Positions 38,057 to 51,702 of a stretch of 64,000 nucleotides of DNA are shown here, piece by piece. The notes beneath the pieces were generated by a model, which was not told the origin of the DNA, made no database searches, and saw nothing but the letters and a program-made list of their open reading frames with translations. Origin of the DNA: Planctomycetaceae bacterium (GTDB lineage: Bacteria > Planctomycetota > Planctomycetia > Planctomycetales > Planctomycetaceae); assembly GCA_041398785.1 (NCBI GenBank), contig JAWKUA010000004.1, positions 1-64,000 of the forward strand. Direction: 5' to 3'. A program made the translations under genes and the position numbers. Within the stretch, counting starts at the first letter, position 1. Every line of letters starts with the position of its first letter.

Positions 38057-38854
38057 TCAGAAGTCCCCGACGGCTTCCCCGTCATTCGGGTCGGCAAGTC
38101 TTCTCAACACGTCCTGGGCCACGTCAGGTCCAATGACCCGGACCGAGCCGTCAGCCATCAGCATCATGGCTCCCCCACCAGGGATGACTCCTCCGAACTG
38201 GTTGGGCGAAGATCCGATTCCCGCCGCCGGGTCTCTGAGGTTGGCAGGGTCTCCCCAGGCCATGAAGCCGGAAGATACCTCGCCTGCCATGAGCGTATTT
38301 GACGTGCCATCCTTCAGGTATCGAATCGGAGTGCCCGTGTTCTTCCGAAGCAACTGCGAATTCGCTGCGTAATGGGCAGCTCCCAGTCCGTTGACATGCG
38401 TCGTTTCCGGATCGTCAGCCGCGAGTTTGGGATGCAGGTACGCGGGGACTTCGACTTCGAACCACTCGTAATTGTCCTCCGACGTCCACGGCTGGTCCTG
38501 GTTGATCCGGCTGTAAAGCCCGGCCTGATCGACGTAAGGCAGCAGGCTGGTCATCCAACTGCTGTACGGTTCGTCGTCAGCCGTGTAAATCCCGCCCGGC
38601 GGAAACACGTCGTACACGTCGTGGTAGTTGTGCAGCGCCAGACCGATCATCTTCAGGTTGTTTTTCGACTGCACGGTGCGGGCCGCACTCCTTGCCTGCT
38701 GGATGGCGGGCAGCATCAGGGCCGCACCGACGATCGCCAGTACCACGAAAGCCGCGAACACGATTCCGAGAATCAGAAACACCAGGGCCGGTGTGCTCAT
38801 CTGGCCGCGTCGACCGCCGAATCCGTCTGTTATGGCTCGTTGAAATTCACGCAT
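38057..38854 (-). CDS. DUF1559 domain protein (pilin/pseudopilin-like)
   Basis: A 265-residue DUF1559 protein, one of the most expanded families in planctomycetes. A membrane helix at about residues 22-47 (LVFLILGIVFAAFVVLAIVG) is followed by AIQQARSAARTVQSKNNLKM, the usual start of the domain, and GLALHNYHDVYDVFPPGG. The C-terminal H-X9-DG-like motif appears here as GGGAMMLMADGSVRVIGPDV. Unlike typical members, the N-terminal prepilin leader is short and the helix is preceded by Gly-rich basic residues (GFGGRRGQ). Function is unknown beyond a pseudopilin-like architecture. 26 bases upstream lies the zinc-ribbon gene on the same strand. Confidence 0.88.
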   Translation of the reverse strand: MREFQRAITDGFGGRRGQMSTPALVFLILGIVFAAFVVLAIVGAALMLPAIQQARSAARTVQSKNNLKMIGLALHNYHDVYDVFPPGGIYTADDEPYSSWMTSLLPYVDQAGLYSRINQDQPWTSEDNYEWFEVEVPAYLHPKLAADDPETTHVNGLGAAHYAANSQLLRKNTGTPIRYLKDGTSNTLMAGEVSSGFMAWGDPANLRDPAAGIGSSPNQFGGVIPGGGAMMLMADGSVRVIGPDVAQDVLRRLADPNDGEAVGDF

Positions 38855-38879
38855 ATCGCACCCTTTCCTTTGTGGCGGG

Positions 38880-39329
38880 TTATCCGACGTTCAGAAATCG
38901 GACAAGCACACGGTCGACGAATCGCACCGCAGCTTCCTTCAGGCTGGCCGGCGCTTCTTCGGGAGCGTCGAACTTCTGCTGGTCCTGATGTCGGGCACGA
39001 GCTTCATTGATGCCGCGGAACTCGCCGCGGTCCAGCCAGATACCATGACATTCGTCGCAAAGGTCGACTTCGATCTGCGTTTCCGGGTAGGCGATCTTCG
39101 ACAGCGGCACACCGCAACGAGGACAGATGCGGCTGGTCTTCTGGACATTTCGCGGCACTTCGAGTTCCGCGACCGCGCACGACAGGACAGCGTTCAGTTC
39201 AGAGGCGTCAAACCAGCCTCCGCGGCAGCTTGGGCATACATCGATTTTCGTCTTCTGGTCACTGAGCATCTTCTCTTCGAGGAACGACGTTCGGCACTTC
39301 GGGCAGTGAGGCTGGTGAGTTACAGACAC
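38880..39329 (-). CDS. Double zinc-ribbon protein (zf-TFIIB family)
   Basis: A 149-residue protein with two zf-TFIIB-type ribbons. The first has CPKC and CPSC (residues about 9-35) followed by GGWFDASEL. The second has CPRC and CDEC (about 69-95) followed by HGIWLDRGEF. The WFD/WLDRGEL pattern after each ribbon is characteristic. The C-terminal 45 residues are helical and charged. The molecular function of bacterial members is unknown. It lies just upstream of the DUF1559 gene and is divergent from ileS. Confidence 0.85.
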   Translation of the reverse strand: MSVTHQPHCPKCRTSFLEEKMLSDQKTKIDVCPSCRGGWFDASELNAVLSCAVAELEVPRNVQKTSRICPRCGVPLSKIAYPETQIEVDLCDECHGIWLDRGEFRGINEARARHQDQQKFDAPEEAPASLKEAAVRFVDRVLVRFLNVG

Positions 39330-39556
39330 GGCGGAGTGCTCCTGTGGTGAAAAGTCATCCTAGTCTGACCGACATTGAACCCGATTCCCTACGGCCTTCC
39401 AATCCGCAAGGTCATGTTTTCCGCCGGATTCCACTTCTGCCAGGCGACGGCAATTCGATTGACGCGACGTTTGCTCTACAATCCGCCGCCTTCCGGCCTG
39501 GTCACTTTTCTTTCTGCGGCACCGGCTGCATTCAACTTCACATTGTCTCACATCAG

Positions 39557-43275
<3,719 letters not shown>

Positions 43276-43346
43276 CGAATTAGGTGCGTGGCGCGATGAC
43301 GATCGAAGAGTGCCGCTAAAGCTGTTACGTTCAGAGACCGCACGCT

Positions 43347-44444
43347 GTGTATTCCAGCATCAACATTTCCGGTTACCGTTCTCTCAGTCGGCTGACGATT
43401 GAGCCTCTCGGAAGAATCAATCTTCTGGTTGGCGAGAACAACAGTGGCAAGACCTCCATTCTGGAGGCGATACATCTGCTTGCAGATGGCGCGCGCGGTT
43501 CACTTTTGGACGTCGCCCTTCGTCGCGGCGAGTGTTTAGTTGCAGAAGATAACGGCAACGGTCGCCCATACTTGCAGGACATTCGCCAGGTATTCAGCGG
43601 TCGCGAACGCTGACGGCCAAAGACTGCAGATCACCGGCACCGAAGCCAGCGGAATCGAAAGCCGGGTTTCATTGGATGTCGTGACTGTCGAAAACAGCCC
43701 CGTGGTCGCTGTCGACGGCTCGCAGACTTCCGTCCCGGTAAGTCCGCCATTTGAAGGTCGACTGGGGATAAGCATCCAATCGCGGGGTAGAGCTGACTCA
43801 GGCCTGCCTGCAGGGCCGCTCTATCCTGGCCAGGAGGGCCTCGTCGCCATGAGACTTGGCCGGACTCAGTTGGGATCCAGAAATCACCCGTCTGTGCCGC
43901 GATTCGTGGCGACTTCCGGTCTGTCGCCGAAGGGTGTTGCATTTGGACTGGATCAGTTCAAGCTCCGTGCGGAAGAGAAATTGATTCTGGATGCCATCCG
44001 GATCGTTGAACCCCGAATCAAAGCCATTGCAACCGTTGGGGAAGCATCGCGTCATGTCGGTGAAGGCAGCCGCGGAATTATTGTAGGTCTGGAGGATGCC
44101 GATGAGCCGGTTCCCATTGGCAGCTTGGGGGACGGTGTTTGGCGACTTCTTGGACTCGCACTTCATTTTCTCGCGAGAGGCCAGTTCTTTAGTCGATGAG
44201 ATTGATACGGGATTGCATCACACAGTGCTGGATAGATGGCGACTCATATGCAGCGAGTCGCAGAAGTTGAACGTTCAGGTCTTCGCCACAACTCACAGCG
44301 ACTGCCGAGAGCCTCGCGACATCGCACACCATGGCGTATTCGAAAACAGCGAAGTGATGATTCACGCATTGAAGGCGGATCATTCGGTGCCGTATCCCGA
44401 AGCTGATCGTTGCCGCCGCTGAAGCCGGAATAGAGGTTCGGTGA
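43347..44444 (+). pseudogene. AAA15/OLD-like ATPase, broken by frameshifts
   Basis: Pieces in successive frames make one ABC/SMC-like ATPase of roughly 365 residues. The first piece (GTG at 43347) reads SSINISGYRSLSRLTIEPLG and has the Walker A motif GENNSGKTS. The middle piece (from about 43610) has GQRLQITGTEASGIESRVSL and the signature-like region VPIGSLGDGVWRLLGLALHF. The third has Walker B LVDEIDTGLHHTV and the switch-like VFATTHSDC. The end in another frame reads LIVAAAEAGIEVR. This is the AAA_15/AAA_21 type found in OLD nucleases and PARIS-like defence systems. A TOPRIM-type gene follows at once. Whether it is a true pseudogene or a sequence artefact is open. Confidence 0.7.
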
Positions 44445-44445
44445 C

Positions 44446-45106
44446 GTGACCAGAGCCGATAATCCTCGCAAATTGTTCGTTGAGGCGACTGAACCGAACG
44501 ATCCCGGAGTTGATCGAGGCCAATGGCTTTCAGTGGGAACAGACGGGCCGCACGGGAGTTCGTGAATTTCTCGGCGATTGAAGACAGGGCGGCAAAGAGA
44601 ATCTGCTCGACAGAAAGAAGCTGGCGATTCGTTTCAAAGATCCGACGACGAAGTACTTCGGCATCATCCCGACGCTGATCACAACGCCGCGAACAAGTGG
44701 GAAAAGCCCGCCCCATTTGTTCGGACTTCTTCAGTCGACTTTCCCACAACCGCCTGATCGCTGTCAACGATCGCGGTCAGCGTCTCGGCAGTCTGATCAT
44801 GCCGACAATCAGTCACACGGAATGCTGGAGACCTTCTGACATTCCTGGTGCCTGATCACGAAACGAACCCGCTTCGAAAATTCGCTTCAGAAGCGTGTCA
44901 CGGCGACGGAACACGGTGCGAACTTCAAGCGCCCATCGCGACAAAGCCGAAATCCACACGTGGTCGCATGGCAGGATGAACCTCGACAGCAGTTGCACGC
45001 GGCCGTTCAGCCGAGAATTCTCAACCCGAATTCCGAATATGCAGCACCGTTCGTGCATTGGTTTCGAGAGCTGTATGAATTAGGCACGACTCATGGACCT
45101 GGTTGA
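44446..45106 (+). pseudogene. DUF3226/TOPRIM-like protein, broken by frameshifts
   Basis: The gene starts with a GTG one base after the ATPase stop. Reconstructed pieces in order are KLFVEAT, then RTIPELIEANGFQWEQTG, DPTTKYFGIIPDADHNAANK, MLETFLTFLVPDHETNPL and, at the end, WQDEPRQQLHAAVQPRILNP with AAPFVHWFRELYELG. This order (LFVEG-like start, IIIDAD-like metal site, HTWLAWQ-like end) is that of DUF3226, a TOPRIM-fold family related to OLD nuclease domains. The acidic IIPDAD would be the metal-binding strand. It is paired with the upstream ATPase and overlaps the downstream nucleotidyltransferase by 14 bases. Confidence 0.6.
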
Positions 45107-45557
45107 AGAAATGAAGCAACTCGCTCAGCGTTGAATCACGCCGGAGTTGAGTATGCTTTGTGCGGTGGCCTGGCGATGGCGATGCACGGCGTCCACGAGC
45201 AACTCAGGACATTGATTTCCTGATTCCCGAGTCTGAACGCGAACAAGTGCTGAAGATCGCCGAAACAAAAGGGTTCTGATTCCCAGCGGGCTAATGCCGT
45301 TCAAGGCGAAAACTCCGATGGCGATGGATATCTGGCGGGCATCCAAAGCCATCGAAACTCAATGATTTCTCTCGACTTGATTATTGTCTCGCCCGGACTT
45401 CAGATGTCTGGGATAGTCGCATTCGTGTGACGCTGGAGGACATGGAGTGCAGCGTCGTTTCTCGCGAGGGACTGATCGCCATGAAGAGAATCGCCGGACG
45501 ATACCGTGATCTTGCCGACATCGAGAAGCTGACAGATGGAACCGAATCTGCAAATAG
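45093..45557 (+). pseudogene. Nucleotidyltransferase (AbiEii/MNT-like), broken by frameshifts
   Basis: The ATG at 45093 (MDLVEEMKQLAQR) leads into LNHAGVEYALCGGLAMAMHG in the next frame, then RPRATQDIDFLIPESEREQV. This supplies the nucleotidyltransferase GG...DxD catalytic motif. Later pieces read SGLMPFKAKTPMAMDIWRAS, MISLDLIIVSP, then DSRIRVTLEDMECSVVSREG and LIAMKRIAGRYRDLADIEKL, which is the usual C-terminal sequence of this family. Such stand-alone nucleotidyltransferases are toxin-like or defence-linked. The exact end is uncertain. At least three frame changes in about 450 bases. Confidence 0.6.
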
Positions 45558-45672
45558 TATTGCGTCGACATGTTCCGGAAGCCATTTCCGCCCGGCTGGA
45601 GATGGTGACTCAGAACAGACTGTGTCGCTTTCAGCACGCGAAGGCGGTTCTGCCGCCGAGTACCTCGAATAA
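45536..45672 (+). pseudogene. Small partner protein of the nucleotidyltransferase, frameshifted
   Basis: A short gene beginning MEPNLQIVLRRHVPEAISAR, followed by LEMVTQ and, after a frame change, NRLC and SLSAREGGSAAEYLE. Short helical proteins with an ISARL...NRLCLSL pattern often sit beside nucleotidyltransferases of this kind. The pairing suggests a two-component unit with its neighbour. This is inference from pattern and position; the protein would have only about 45 residues. Confidence 0.4.
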
Positions 45673-45715
45673 GCGCGCTGATCGCGAGCAACGACTCTGC
45701 CGGACACTGAAAGCC

Positions 45716-46749
45716 ATGTCTTCACCCGTCATCGCGTACACGTTCTGATCCTGATTGCCGCGGCTCAGGCAACTTACACTTTGAAAGCTGACGAGCCAGG
45801 TCGCAACCTTCCAATGGCGGGCCAGTGAGCCCCTGCTGACGGCTCGGGCCGTGGACGGGTGGCCGTGGCATGCGGTGAAGGATCCTTCCATCGTTAAGCA
45901 CGATGGCACGTGGCATTTGTTTGTCACCGTGCGAGGTTCCGATCGCAGCCATGCAATCGTCTACATGTCCTTCGCTGATTGGAACGACGCGGAAGCCGCC
46001 GAGCGTCACGTCCTGCCAATGCATGACGGTTACTTCTGCGCGCCGCAGGTGTTCTGGTTTGAGCCTCACCGGAAGTGGTATTTGATCTGCCAGGCATCGA
46101 ACGAAGCGTGGGGTGAGCGACCTTACCGTCCGGCGTTTTCGACGACGGAAACGATCGGCGATCCGAAGTCCTGGTCAAAGCTGCAGCCGATGCTCAATCT
46201 CGATGCAACCGGGCCGAAGTCGGGGCTCGATTTCTGGGTGATCTGCGATGACAGCTTGGCTCACCTGTTCTACACGACGCTAGACGGGAATATGTGGCGA
46301 CGGGAAACTCCGCTGGACCAGTTCCGTTTGGCTGGTCAGAACCCCAACTTGCGATTAACGGAGACATCTTCGAAGCGTCTCACACCTACCGCCTGAAGGG
46401 ACTCGATCAGTACCTGACGATTGTTGAATGCGAACATGGCCACGGTTTCCGTTACTTCAAGGCGTACGTCGCGGACCGACTGGATGGTGACTGGCAGCCT
46501 CTGGCCGCGACGAAAGAGAACGCGTTCGCGTCGCTGAAGAATGTGACTCAGCCCGGTGACGGCTGGACGGCCGCGATCAGCCACGGCGAACTGATTCGAA
46601 CCGGTGCCGATCAGCGTCTGGAAGTTGATCCGTCGAATCTGCAGTTTCTGTTTCAGGGAGTGAGTGCTCGGGACCGCGAAGGAAAACAGTACGGCGAAAT
46701 TCCCTGGCAACTGGGGTTGCTCAATGCCGTCCCAGCGGATTCGCCGTGA
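45716..46749 (+). pseudogene. GH62-like alpha-L-arabinofuranosidase, broken by frameshifts
   Basis: A secreted glycoside hydrolase reading across three frames. A likely signal peptide begins at the ATG at 45716 and continues as VLILIAAAQATYTLKADEP. The catalytic part starts FQWRASEPLL in a second frame and includes HAVKDPSIVKHDGTWHLFVT, the GH62 opening with its catalytic-base Asp. It continues with FCAPQVFWFEPHRKWYLICQ and ends after a frame change near 46320 with PFGWSEPQLAINGDIFEASH and GELIRTGADQRLEVDPSNLQ, matching the family order. About 330 residues if repaired. The enzyme would remove arabinose side chains from xylan. A GH5 endoglucanase lies 2 kb away. Confidence 0.65.
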
Positions 46750-46881
46750 GACAGCGACGCCGCTCGTTCACACTGTCGTCGCAGACCAGGCCGTTTGAAG
46801 CTGACTGCCTGGTGCCTGGCCAGCACTGAATCGATGACTTGTGTGTCGCTGGATTTGCCCGTGGTTTTCGCAGCGTGGACG

Positions 46882-46904
46882 CACTGGCACAGCCAGTGCC
46901 ACAC
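46882..46904. repeat. Palindromic repeat (copy 2)
   Basis: GCACTGGC-ACA-GCCAGTGC followed by CACAC matches the repeat inside ileS at 20 or more of about 23 positions. It lies in the noncoding gap between the convergent GH62-like and rhomboid genes. It has no T-run, so it is not a standard terminator. Confidence 0.55.
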
Positions 46905-46945
46905 GTCAGGGCACTTTGCCCAGGGCACGGATCCGCGACAGCGGG

Positions 46946-47517
46946 TCAAGCGCGTACGAATTCGTGGCGTTGTGGTCTCACTGTCGCGGTGGCGACAACC
47001 GCGCCGGCGACTGCTCCCAGCAGATGTCCGTCCCACGAGATTCCGGGTCCGACCGTCGGCAGCACGCCGGCCAGCAACGTGCCGCCGTAGAGAAAACCGA
47101 CGATGACCGCGACTGCCAGCGGGACGAAGCGGCGTTCGCGGAAACCGGCGACGAGCAGAAACGCGATCAGCCCGTAAATCAGACCGCTGGCTCCGACGTG
47201 AACGCGATCGCCGCGGCCAAACAGCCACAGCAGCGCGCCGCCGAGCAGCACAATCCCGATAACAACCGCTGCTGAATTCGCGCGCGAACCGGCCAGCAGA
47301 CACAGCAGCACGATCAGCGGAATCGTGTTGCTCAGCAAGTGCCCCCAGCCAGCGTGCAGGAACGGCATCGCAACGACGCCGGGCAATCCGGAGACCGTGC
47401 GCGGCAAGATGCCAAACCGGTTCAGGTCACCGGGGATGACAAAGTCTGCCAGGAACACGGCCCACACGGTTCCGACAAAGACCAGAACGCCGCGCAGTTC
47501 GTCGCGAACGGCATGCT

Positions 47518-47521
<4 letters not shown>
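46946..47521 (-). CDS. Rhomboid-family intramembrane serine protease
   Basis: A 191-residue protein with about six membrane segments. The catalytic Ser112 lies in GASGLIYGLIA and His166 in DGHLLGAVAGA. The oxyanion and structural residues are present in HAGWGHLLSNTIPL (residues 56-69). These are the complete active-site elements of a bacterial rhomboid. It overlaps the stop of the upstream DUF1080 gene by four bases (ATGA), so it is probably translated by coupling. Substrate unknown. Confidence 0.9.
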
Positions 47522-48378
<857 letters not shown>

Positions 48379-48494
48379 GAGTATTCTCCTGGGAGGATTC
48401 GACGGATGAATCGCTTTCGCGAGCGGATTCATATATTTGTAACGCGGGCCGCAAGATGCAATTCGACAGTACTTCAGAACCGGAGAATCGCGTG

Positions 48495-49670
48495 ATGCCG
48501 CGACTGTTGCCAATCCGACATTTCCGCTCGCATTTCGTGTTGGCGACGCTGCTGTTCGCTGTCGCGGCGCGGATGAACGCTCAGACGTCCAGCGTACCGG
48601 CTTCAGGTGCCGCCGCCGAGACCACAGCCGAAAATGCGGCTGCGTTTGAGCTGATGAAGTCGTTTCAGCACGGTGTCAACTTCGGCAACTTTCTGGAAGT
48701 GCCTCCCGATCAGAACTGGGGGGATAATTCGACGAACGATGTCGACTATCGCCTTGTCGCGGAACAGGGCTTCGACCACGTTCGCCTTCCGACCGCGTGG
48801 CAGCATTACACCGGACCGGCTCCGGAATTCACGATCAAGCCGGCGTTTTTCAAGCGCGTGGAGGAGCAGGTGAGCCTTGCCGAAAAGCACGGTCTGGCGA
48901 TCGTCATCAACGTTCATCACTTCGACGAGTTCATCTCAAACCCGGCGAGTCAGCGGGAGAAGCTGATGAAGATCTGGGAACAGCTCGCCACGCGGTTTCG
49001 AGACCGTCCGCTGACGGTTGCCTTCGAGATTCTGAACGAACCACATTCCACCGCCGGCGCCGCCGTGATGAACGATGTTCTGGCGGAGGCTGTCAAACGA
49101 ATCCGCCGGATTGATGCGCGGCACCTGATCATCGTCGGGCCCGACGAATGGAACGGCGTGCGGGGGTTGAAGAATCTGGTTGTGCCGGACGATGACCGAA
49201 CTGCGGTGACCGTCCATTGTTACGATCCGTTTCTGTTTACTCATCAGGGAGCCACCTGGACGGACGGCATGGCCGACATTCGTGACGTCGCATATCCGGA
49301 ACCCGGAAAACGCAGGGTCCGTGCTCCGGACAATGTGCCGGACTGGATTCGGCGGCAGGTAGAGTCCTACAACCGCAGCGTGGAAACTCAGACGGCCGGC
49401 GTTCCCGCGTTTCAGCCGTCGCTGGAGGAAGCTGCCGCGTGGGGACGCGAGCATCGTCGTCCGATCTACGTGGGTGAATTCGGTGCCATCGCGACGGCTC
49501 GTGCCGAAGACCGCGCGGCGTTTTACCGGGATTTCCGTCTGACCGCCGAAAAACTGGGGCTGGGATGGAGCATGTGGGACTGGAAGGCCGGATTCCACTA
49601 CTGGGACAAACAAGCGAACGCGCCCGCGCCGGGGATGAAGGCGGCCCTTTTCGGAGACTCCGGGAAGTGA
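48495..49670 (+). CDS. Secreted GH5 endoglucanase
   Basis: A 391-residue glycoside hydrolase family 5 enzyme with a signal peptide at about residues 1-29. The TIM-barrel motifs appear in order: GVNFGNFLEVP, GFDHVRLPTAWQHY, LAIVINVHHFDE, the acid/base Glu182 in AFEILNEPHS, VTVHCYDPFLFTHQG and the nucleophile Glu328 in IYVGEFGAI, followed by GWSMWDWKAGFHYWD. It probably cleaves beta-1,4-glucan or mannan. The ATG at 48495 is preceded by CGGAG; a GTG three bases upstream is also possible. No carbohydrate-binding module. It is divergent from the DUF1080 gene. Confidence 0.93.
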   Translation: MPRLLPIRHFRSHFVLATLLFAVAARMNAQTSSVPASGAAAETTAENAAAFELMKSFQHGVNFGNFLEVPPDQNWGDNSTNDVDYRLVAEQGFDHVRLPTAWQHYTGPAPEFTIKPAFFKRVEEQVSLAEKHGLAIVINVHHFDEFISNPASQREKLMKIWEQLATRFRDRPLTVAFEILNEPHSTAGAAVMNDVLAEAVKRIRRIDARHLIIVGPDEWNGVRGLKNLVVPDDDRTAVTVHCYDPFLFTHQGATWTDGMADIRDVAYPEPGKRRVRAPDNVPDWIRRQVESYNRSVETQTAGVPAFQPSLEEAAAWGREHRRPIYVGEFGAIATARAEDRAAFYRDFRLTAEKLGLGWSMWDWKAGFHYWDKQANAPAPGMKAALFGDSGK

Positions 49671-49688
49671 CTCACGAAACGGATGTCG

Positions 49689-50168
49689 TCAGAACAGCCG
49701 CTTCAGCCGATCCATCAATCTCCAGAATGCGTAGCCCGGCCGCCGTCGAAAGTGCAGCCAGCGCACTCTGGCGGTTTCCGACTCATCAAACACCACGGTG
49801 GCTTTTTCGGCTCCGGCACTCCAAACGCACAGCGTGTAATTGCGAGCAGTCTCGTCAGTCGGTGCCAGAGGATGGGATGCATCGATGAAGTTGCTTCCAA
49901 ACGGGAAACCGGTCTGCGTACCTGTCCATTCCGGAACGCCCAGCACGGCCTGGACCTGTTCGCGAGTTGATCCCGGCTGAAGTGTCGAGACGTTTTCGAT
50001 AAATGCCTGTTCGGCTTCGTGCCGCTGATGAAAAACGGCGAACGTGACGGCGATGCCGACCACCACGATCGCCAGAACCGACGCAAGTCCGCGGCGCTGG
50101 TTTTTCCGGACGGCTGTGCCACCGGAGTTCGTCGTTACAGCGGGCGGCGCATCTCCAAGCTGCTGCAT
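49689..50168 (-). CDS. Hypothetical membrane-anchored protein with BamE/SmpA-like motif
   Basis: A 159-residue protein with a cytoplasmic N-terminus of about 28 residues, one membrane helix (GLASVLAIVVVGIAVTFAVF) and a periplasmic domain. The segment VSTLQPGSTREQVQAVLGVP resembles the start of BamE/SmpA-type domains (GxTxxxVxxxLGxP), and VVFDESETARVRWLHFRRRP matches the following strand. This is a weak fold-level similarity. The ATG at 50168 is preferred to longer upstream frames that run through the inverted-repeat element. That element lies 24 bases upstream and may contain or separate its promoter. Confidence 0.6.
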   Translation of the reverse strand: MQQLGDAPPAVTTNSGGTAVRKNQRRGLASVLAIVVVGIAVTFAVFHQRHEAEQAFIENVSTLQPGSTREQVQAVLGVPEWTGTQTGFPFGSNFIDASHPLAPTDETARNYTLCVWSAGAEKATVVFDESETARVRWLHFRRRPGYAFWRLMDRLKRLF

Positions 50169-50191
50169 GGTGAACCGATTGCTTAGACCTG

Positions 50192-50408
50192 CGGCAGATG
50201 AGAATACACCCTCCCGTTTTGACGGGAGGGTCGAATTTTGATCGCAGTTCAGGCGATCAAACGAGGGGAGGGTGGCCGCGCATCGGGAGCTCCCCGTGCG
50301 TCCCCTCCCCGCGATCGAACGCCTGAACGGCATTCGACCGGCGACCCTCCCGTTGAAACGGGAGGGTGAAGCAATTACGGCTCTGCATTGGTAAATTCTC
50401 ATCTGCCG
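50192..50408. mobile_element. MITE-like palindromic element with 14-bp terminal inverted repeats
   Basis: The ends are perfect inverted repeats: CGGCAGATGAGAAT at 50192 and its complement at 50395. Inside each end lies a local hairpin (ACCCTCCCGTTTTGACGGGAGGGT on the left at 50207-50230; ACCCTCCCGTTGAAACGGGAGGGT on the right at 50344-50367). Further in, a pair of matching arms (GTTCAGGCG) and a GGGAGCTCCC centre extend the palindrome. The 217-base unit has no open frame of its own. No clean target-site duplication is visible. The rest of the 428-base gap between genes shows nothing else recognisable. Confidence 0.65.
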
Positions 50409-50599
50409 ATCGCTTTAACACATTCCTGTATTCTGCATGTCGCCATGTGTGAGGTATCGCAATGCGTTGGATGGCGCGAACCGGCGAGGTCGTTCGCATC
50501 CTGCTTCGGATCACTCGACGCGGTTTGTCAAGACGGTGGGTGTCTGATTCAGTGGCAGAATAATCCGCGGTGAATGGATATTAAACGGAAAGCATCGTG

Positions 50600-51505
50600 A
50601 TGGACTCAGTTCAGCGGATCCTGATTTCAGACATCGTGATTCCGGATCGGCCGACCGACGGGCACAAGGGAACGTTCGGCAAGGTGCTGGTGATCGCCGG
50701 TTCGATCGGAATGAGCGGTGCGGCATGTCTGGCGGCGACGGCAGCACTTCGCGGCGGCGCGGGACTGGTGTATGCCGCGGTGCCGGAGTCGATACAGTCG
50801 CTTGTCGCGGGATTCGAACCGAGCTACCTGACGATTGGTCTGCCCTGCTCTTCCGGCGGCCTGCTGAGCGCGGTGCCTCCCGGCCAGGTGACGTCGATTG
50901 TTGAAGGCCGGGATGCCGTCGCCATCGGTCCTGGCCTGGGCAGATCTCATCATGCCGCCAATATCGTGTTGTCCGTGATGAACGATGCTCCGTGCCCGGT
51001 CGTGGTCGACGCGGATGCACTCAACCTTGCGGCGGAACACGGAGTCTGGTCCGGCCAGAATGATCCGACTCCGGCATCGGACCTGCCGGCGCGCGTGTTG
51101 ACACCGCATCCGGGAGAGTTTTCTCGCATGTCGGGGCTTTCGATTTCCGAAGTGAACGCGGATCGCGAAGGTGCCGCCGTGGAGTTTGCTCGCCGGGCAA
51201 ACGCGATCGTCGTACTCAAAGGGGCCGGGACAGTCGTCACGGACGGACAGCGGGTGTATATCAATTCGACGGGAAACGAAGGCATGGGGACCGGCGGTTG
51301 CGGGGACGTGCTGACCGGGTTGCTGGCGGCTCAGTTGGGACAGGGAATACCCGCGTTTGCTGCGGCCTGTCTGGCGGTTTACATCCACGGGTTTGCGGCG
51401 GACCTTGCCGCTGTCGAACTGTCGCGGCGAGGTCTGATCGCTTCCGACGTGCTAAAGTATCTCGGTTCCGCGTGGTTGCAGTTCGAGCGATCGCTGCCGG
51501 ACTGA
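50600..51505 (+). CDS. nnrD: ADP/ATP-dependent NAD(P)H-hydrate dehydratase
   Basis: Repairs hydrated NAD(P)H by ATP- or ADP-dependent dehydration. The 301-residue protein is the stand-alone C-terminal (carbohydrate-kinase-like) half of YjeF-type enzymes. Motifs: HKGTFGKVLVIAGSIGMSGA, ALRGGAGLVYAAVPES, AIGPGLGRS, VVDADALNLAA, LTPHPGEFSRM, VVLKGAGTVVTDG and the nucleotide-binding GNEGMGTGGCGDVLTGL. The epimerase half (NnrE) is not attached. A GTG three bases upstream is an equally good start, with GGAAAG ahead. Confidence 0.93.
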   Translation: MDSVQRILISDIVIPDRPTDGHKGTFGKVLVIAGSIGMSGAACLAATAALRGGAGLVYAAVPESIQSLVAGFEPSYLTIGLPCSSGGLLSAVPPGQVTSIVEGRDAVAIGPGLGRSHHAANIVLSVMNDAPCPVVVDADALNLAAEHGVWSGQNDPTPASDLPARVLTPHPGEFSRMSGLSISEVNADREGAAVEFARRANAIVVLKGAGTVVTDGQRVYINSTGNEGMGTGGCGDVLTGLLAAQLGQGIPAFAAACLAVYIHGFAADLAAVELSRRGLIASDVLKYLGSAWLQFERSLPD

Positions 51506-51553
51506 TGTCACGGTATACTTTCCCGGCATCGACATGCGGTGAAGTCCAATTCG

Positions 51554-51583
51554 TTGACACCCGCAGTGTCGCGGCGATAGCAT
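51554..51583 (+). promoter_or_regulatory. Candidate promoter of the ExbBD-kinase gene cluster
   Basis: A consensus TTGACA is followed after 18 bases by TAGCAT. It is one of the best -35/-10 pairs in the window and lies directly ahead of the long same-strand gene run. Transcription would begin near 51590, about 28 bases before an ATG at 51618 and before the 11-C run. Confidence 0.5.
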
Positions 51584-51702
51584 CGTCCCGGAGACTCTCG
51601 GCGGCTCACCCGTCATTATGGAAACTGTTGCCTCCGTAGAAGTTACGGAGTTTGTTGATCCCCCCCCCCCTCAGGGCATGGTGCGAGGCAAGGTGGGTGT
51701 CT

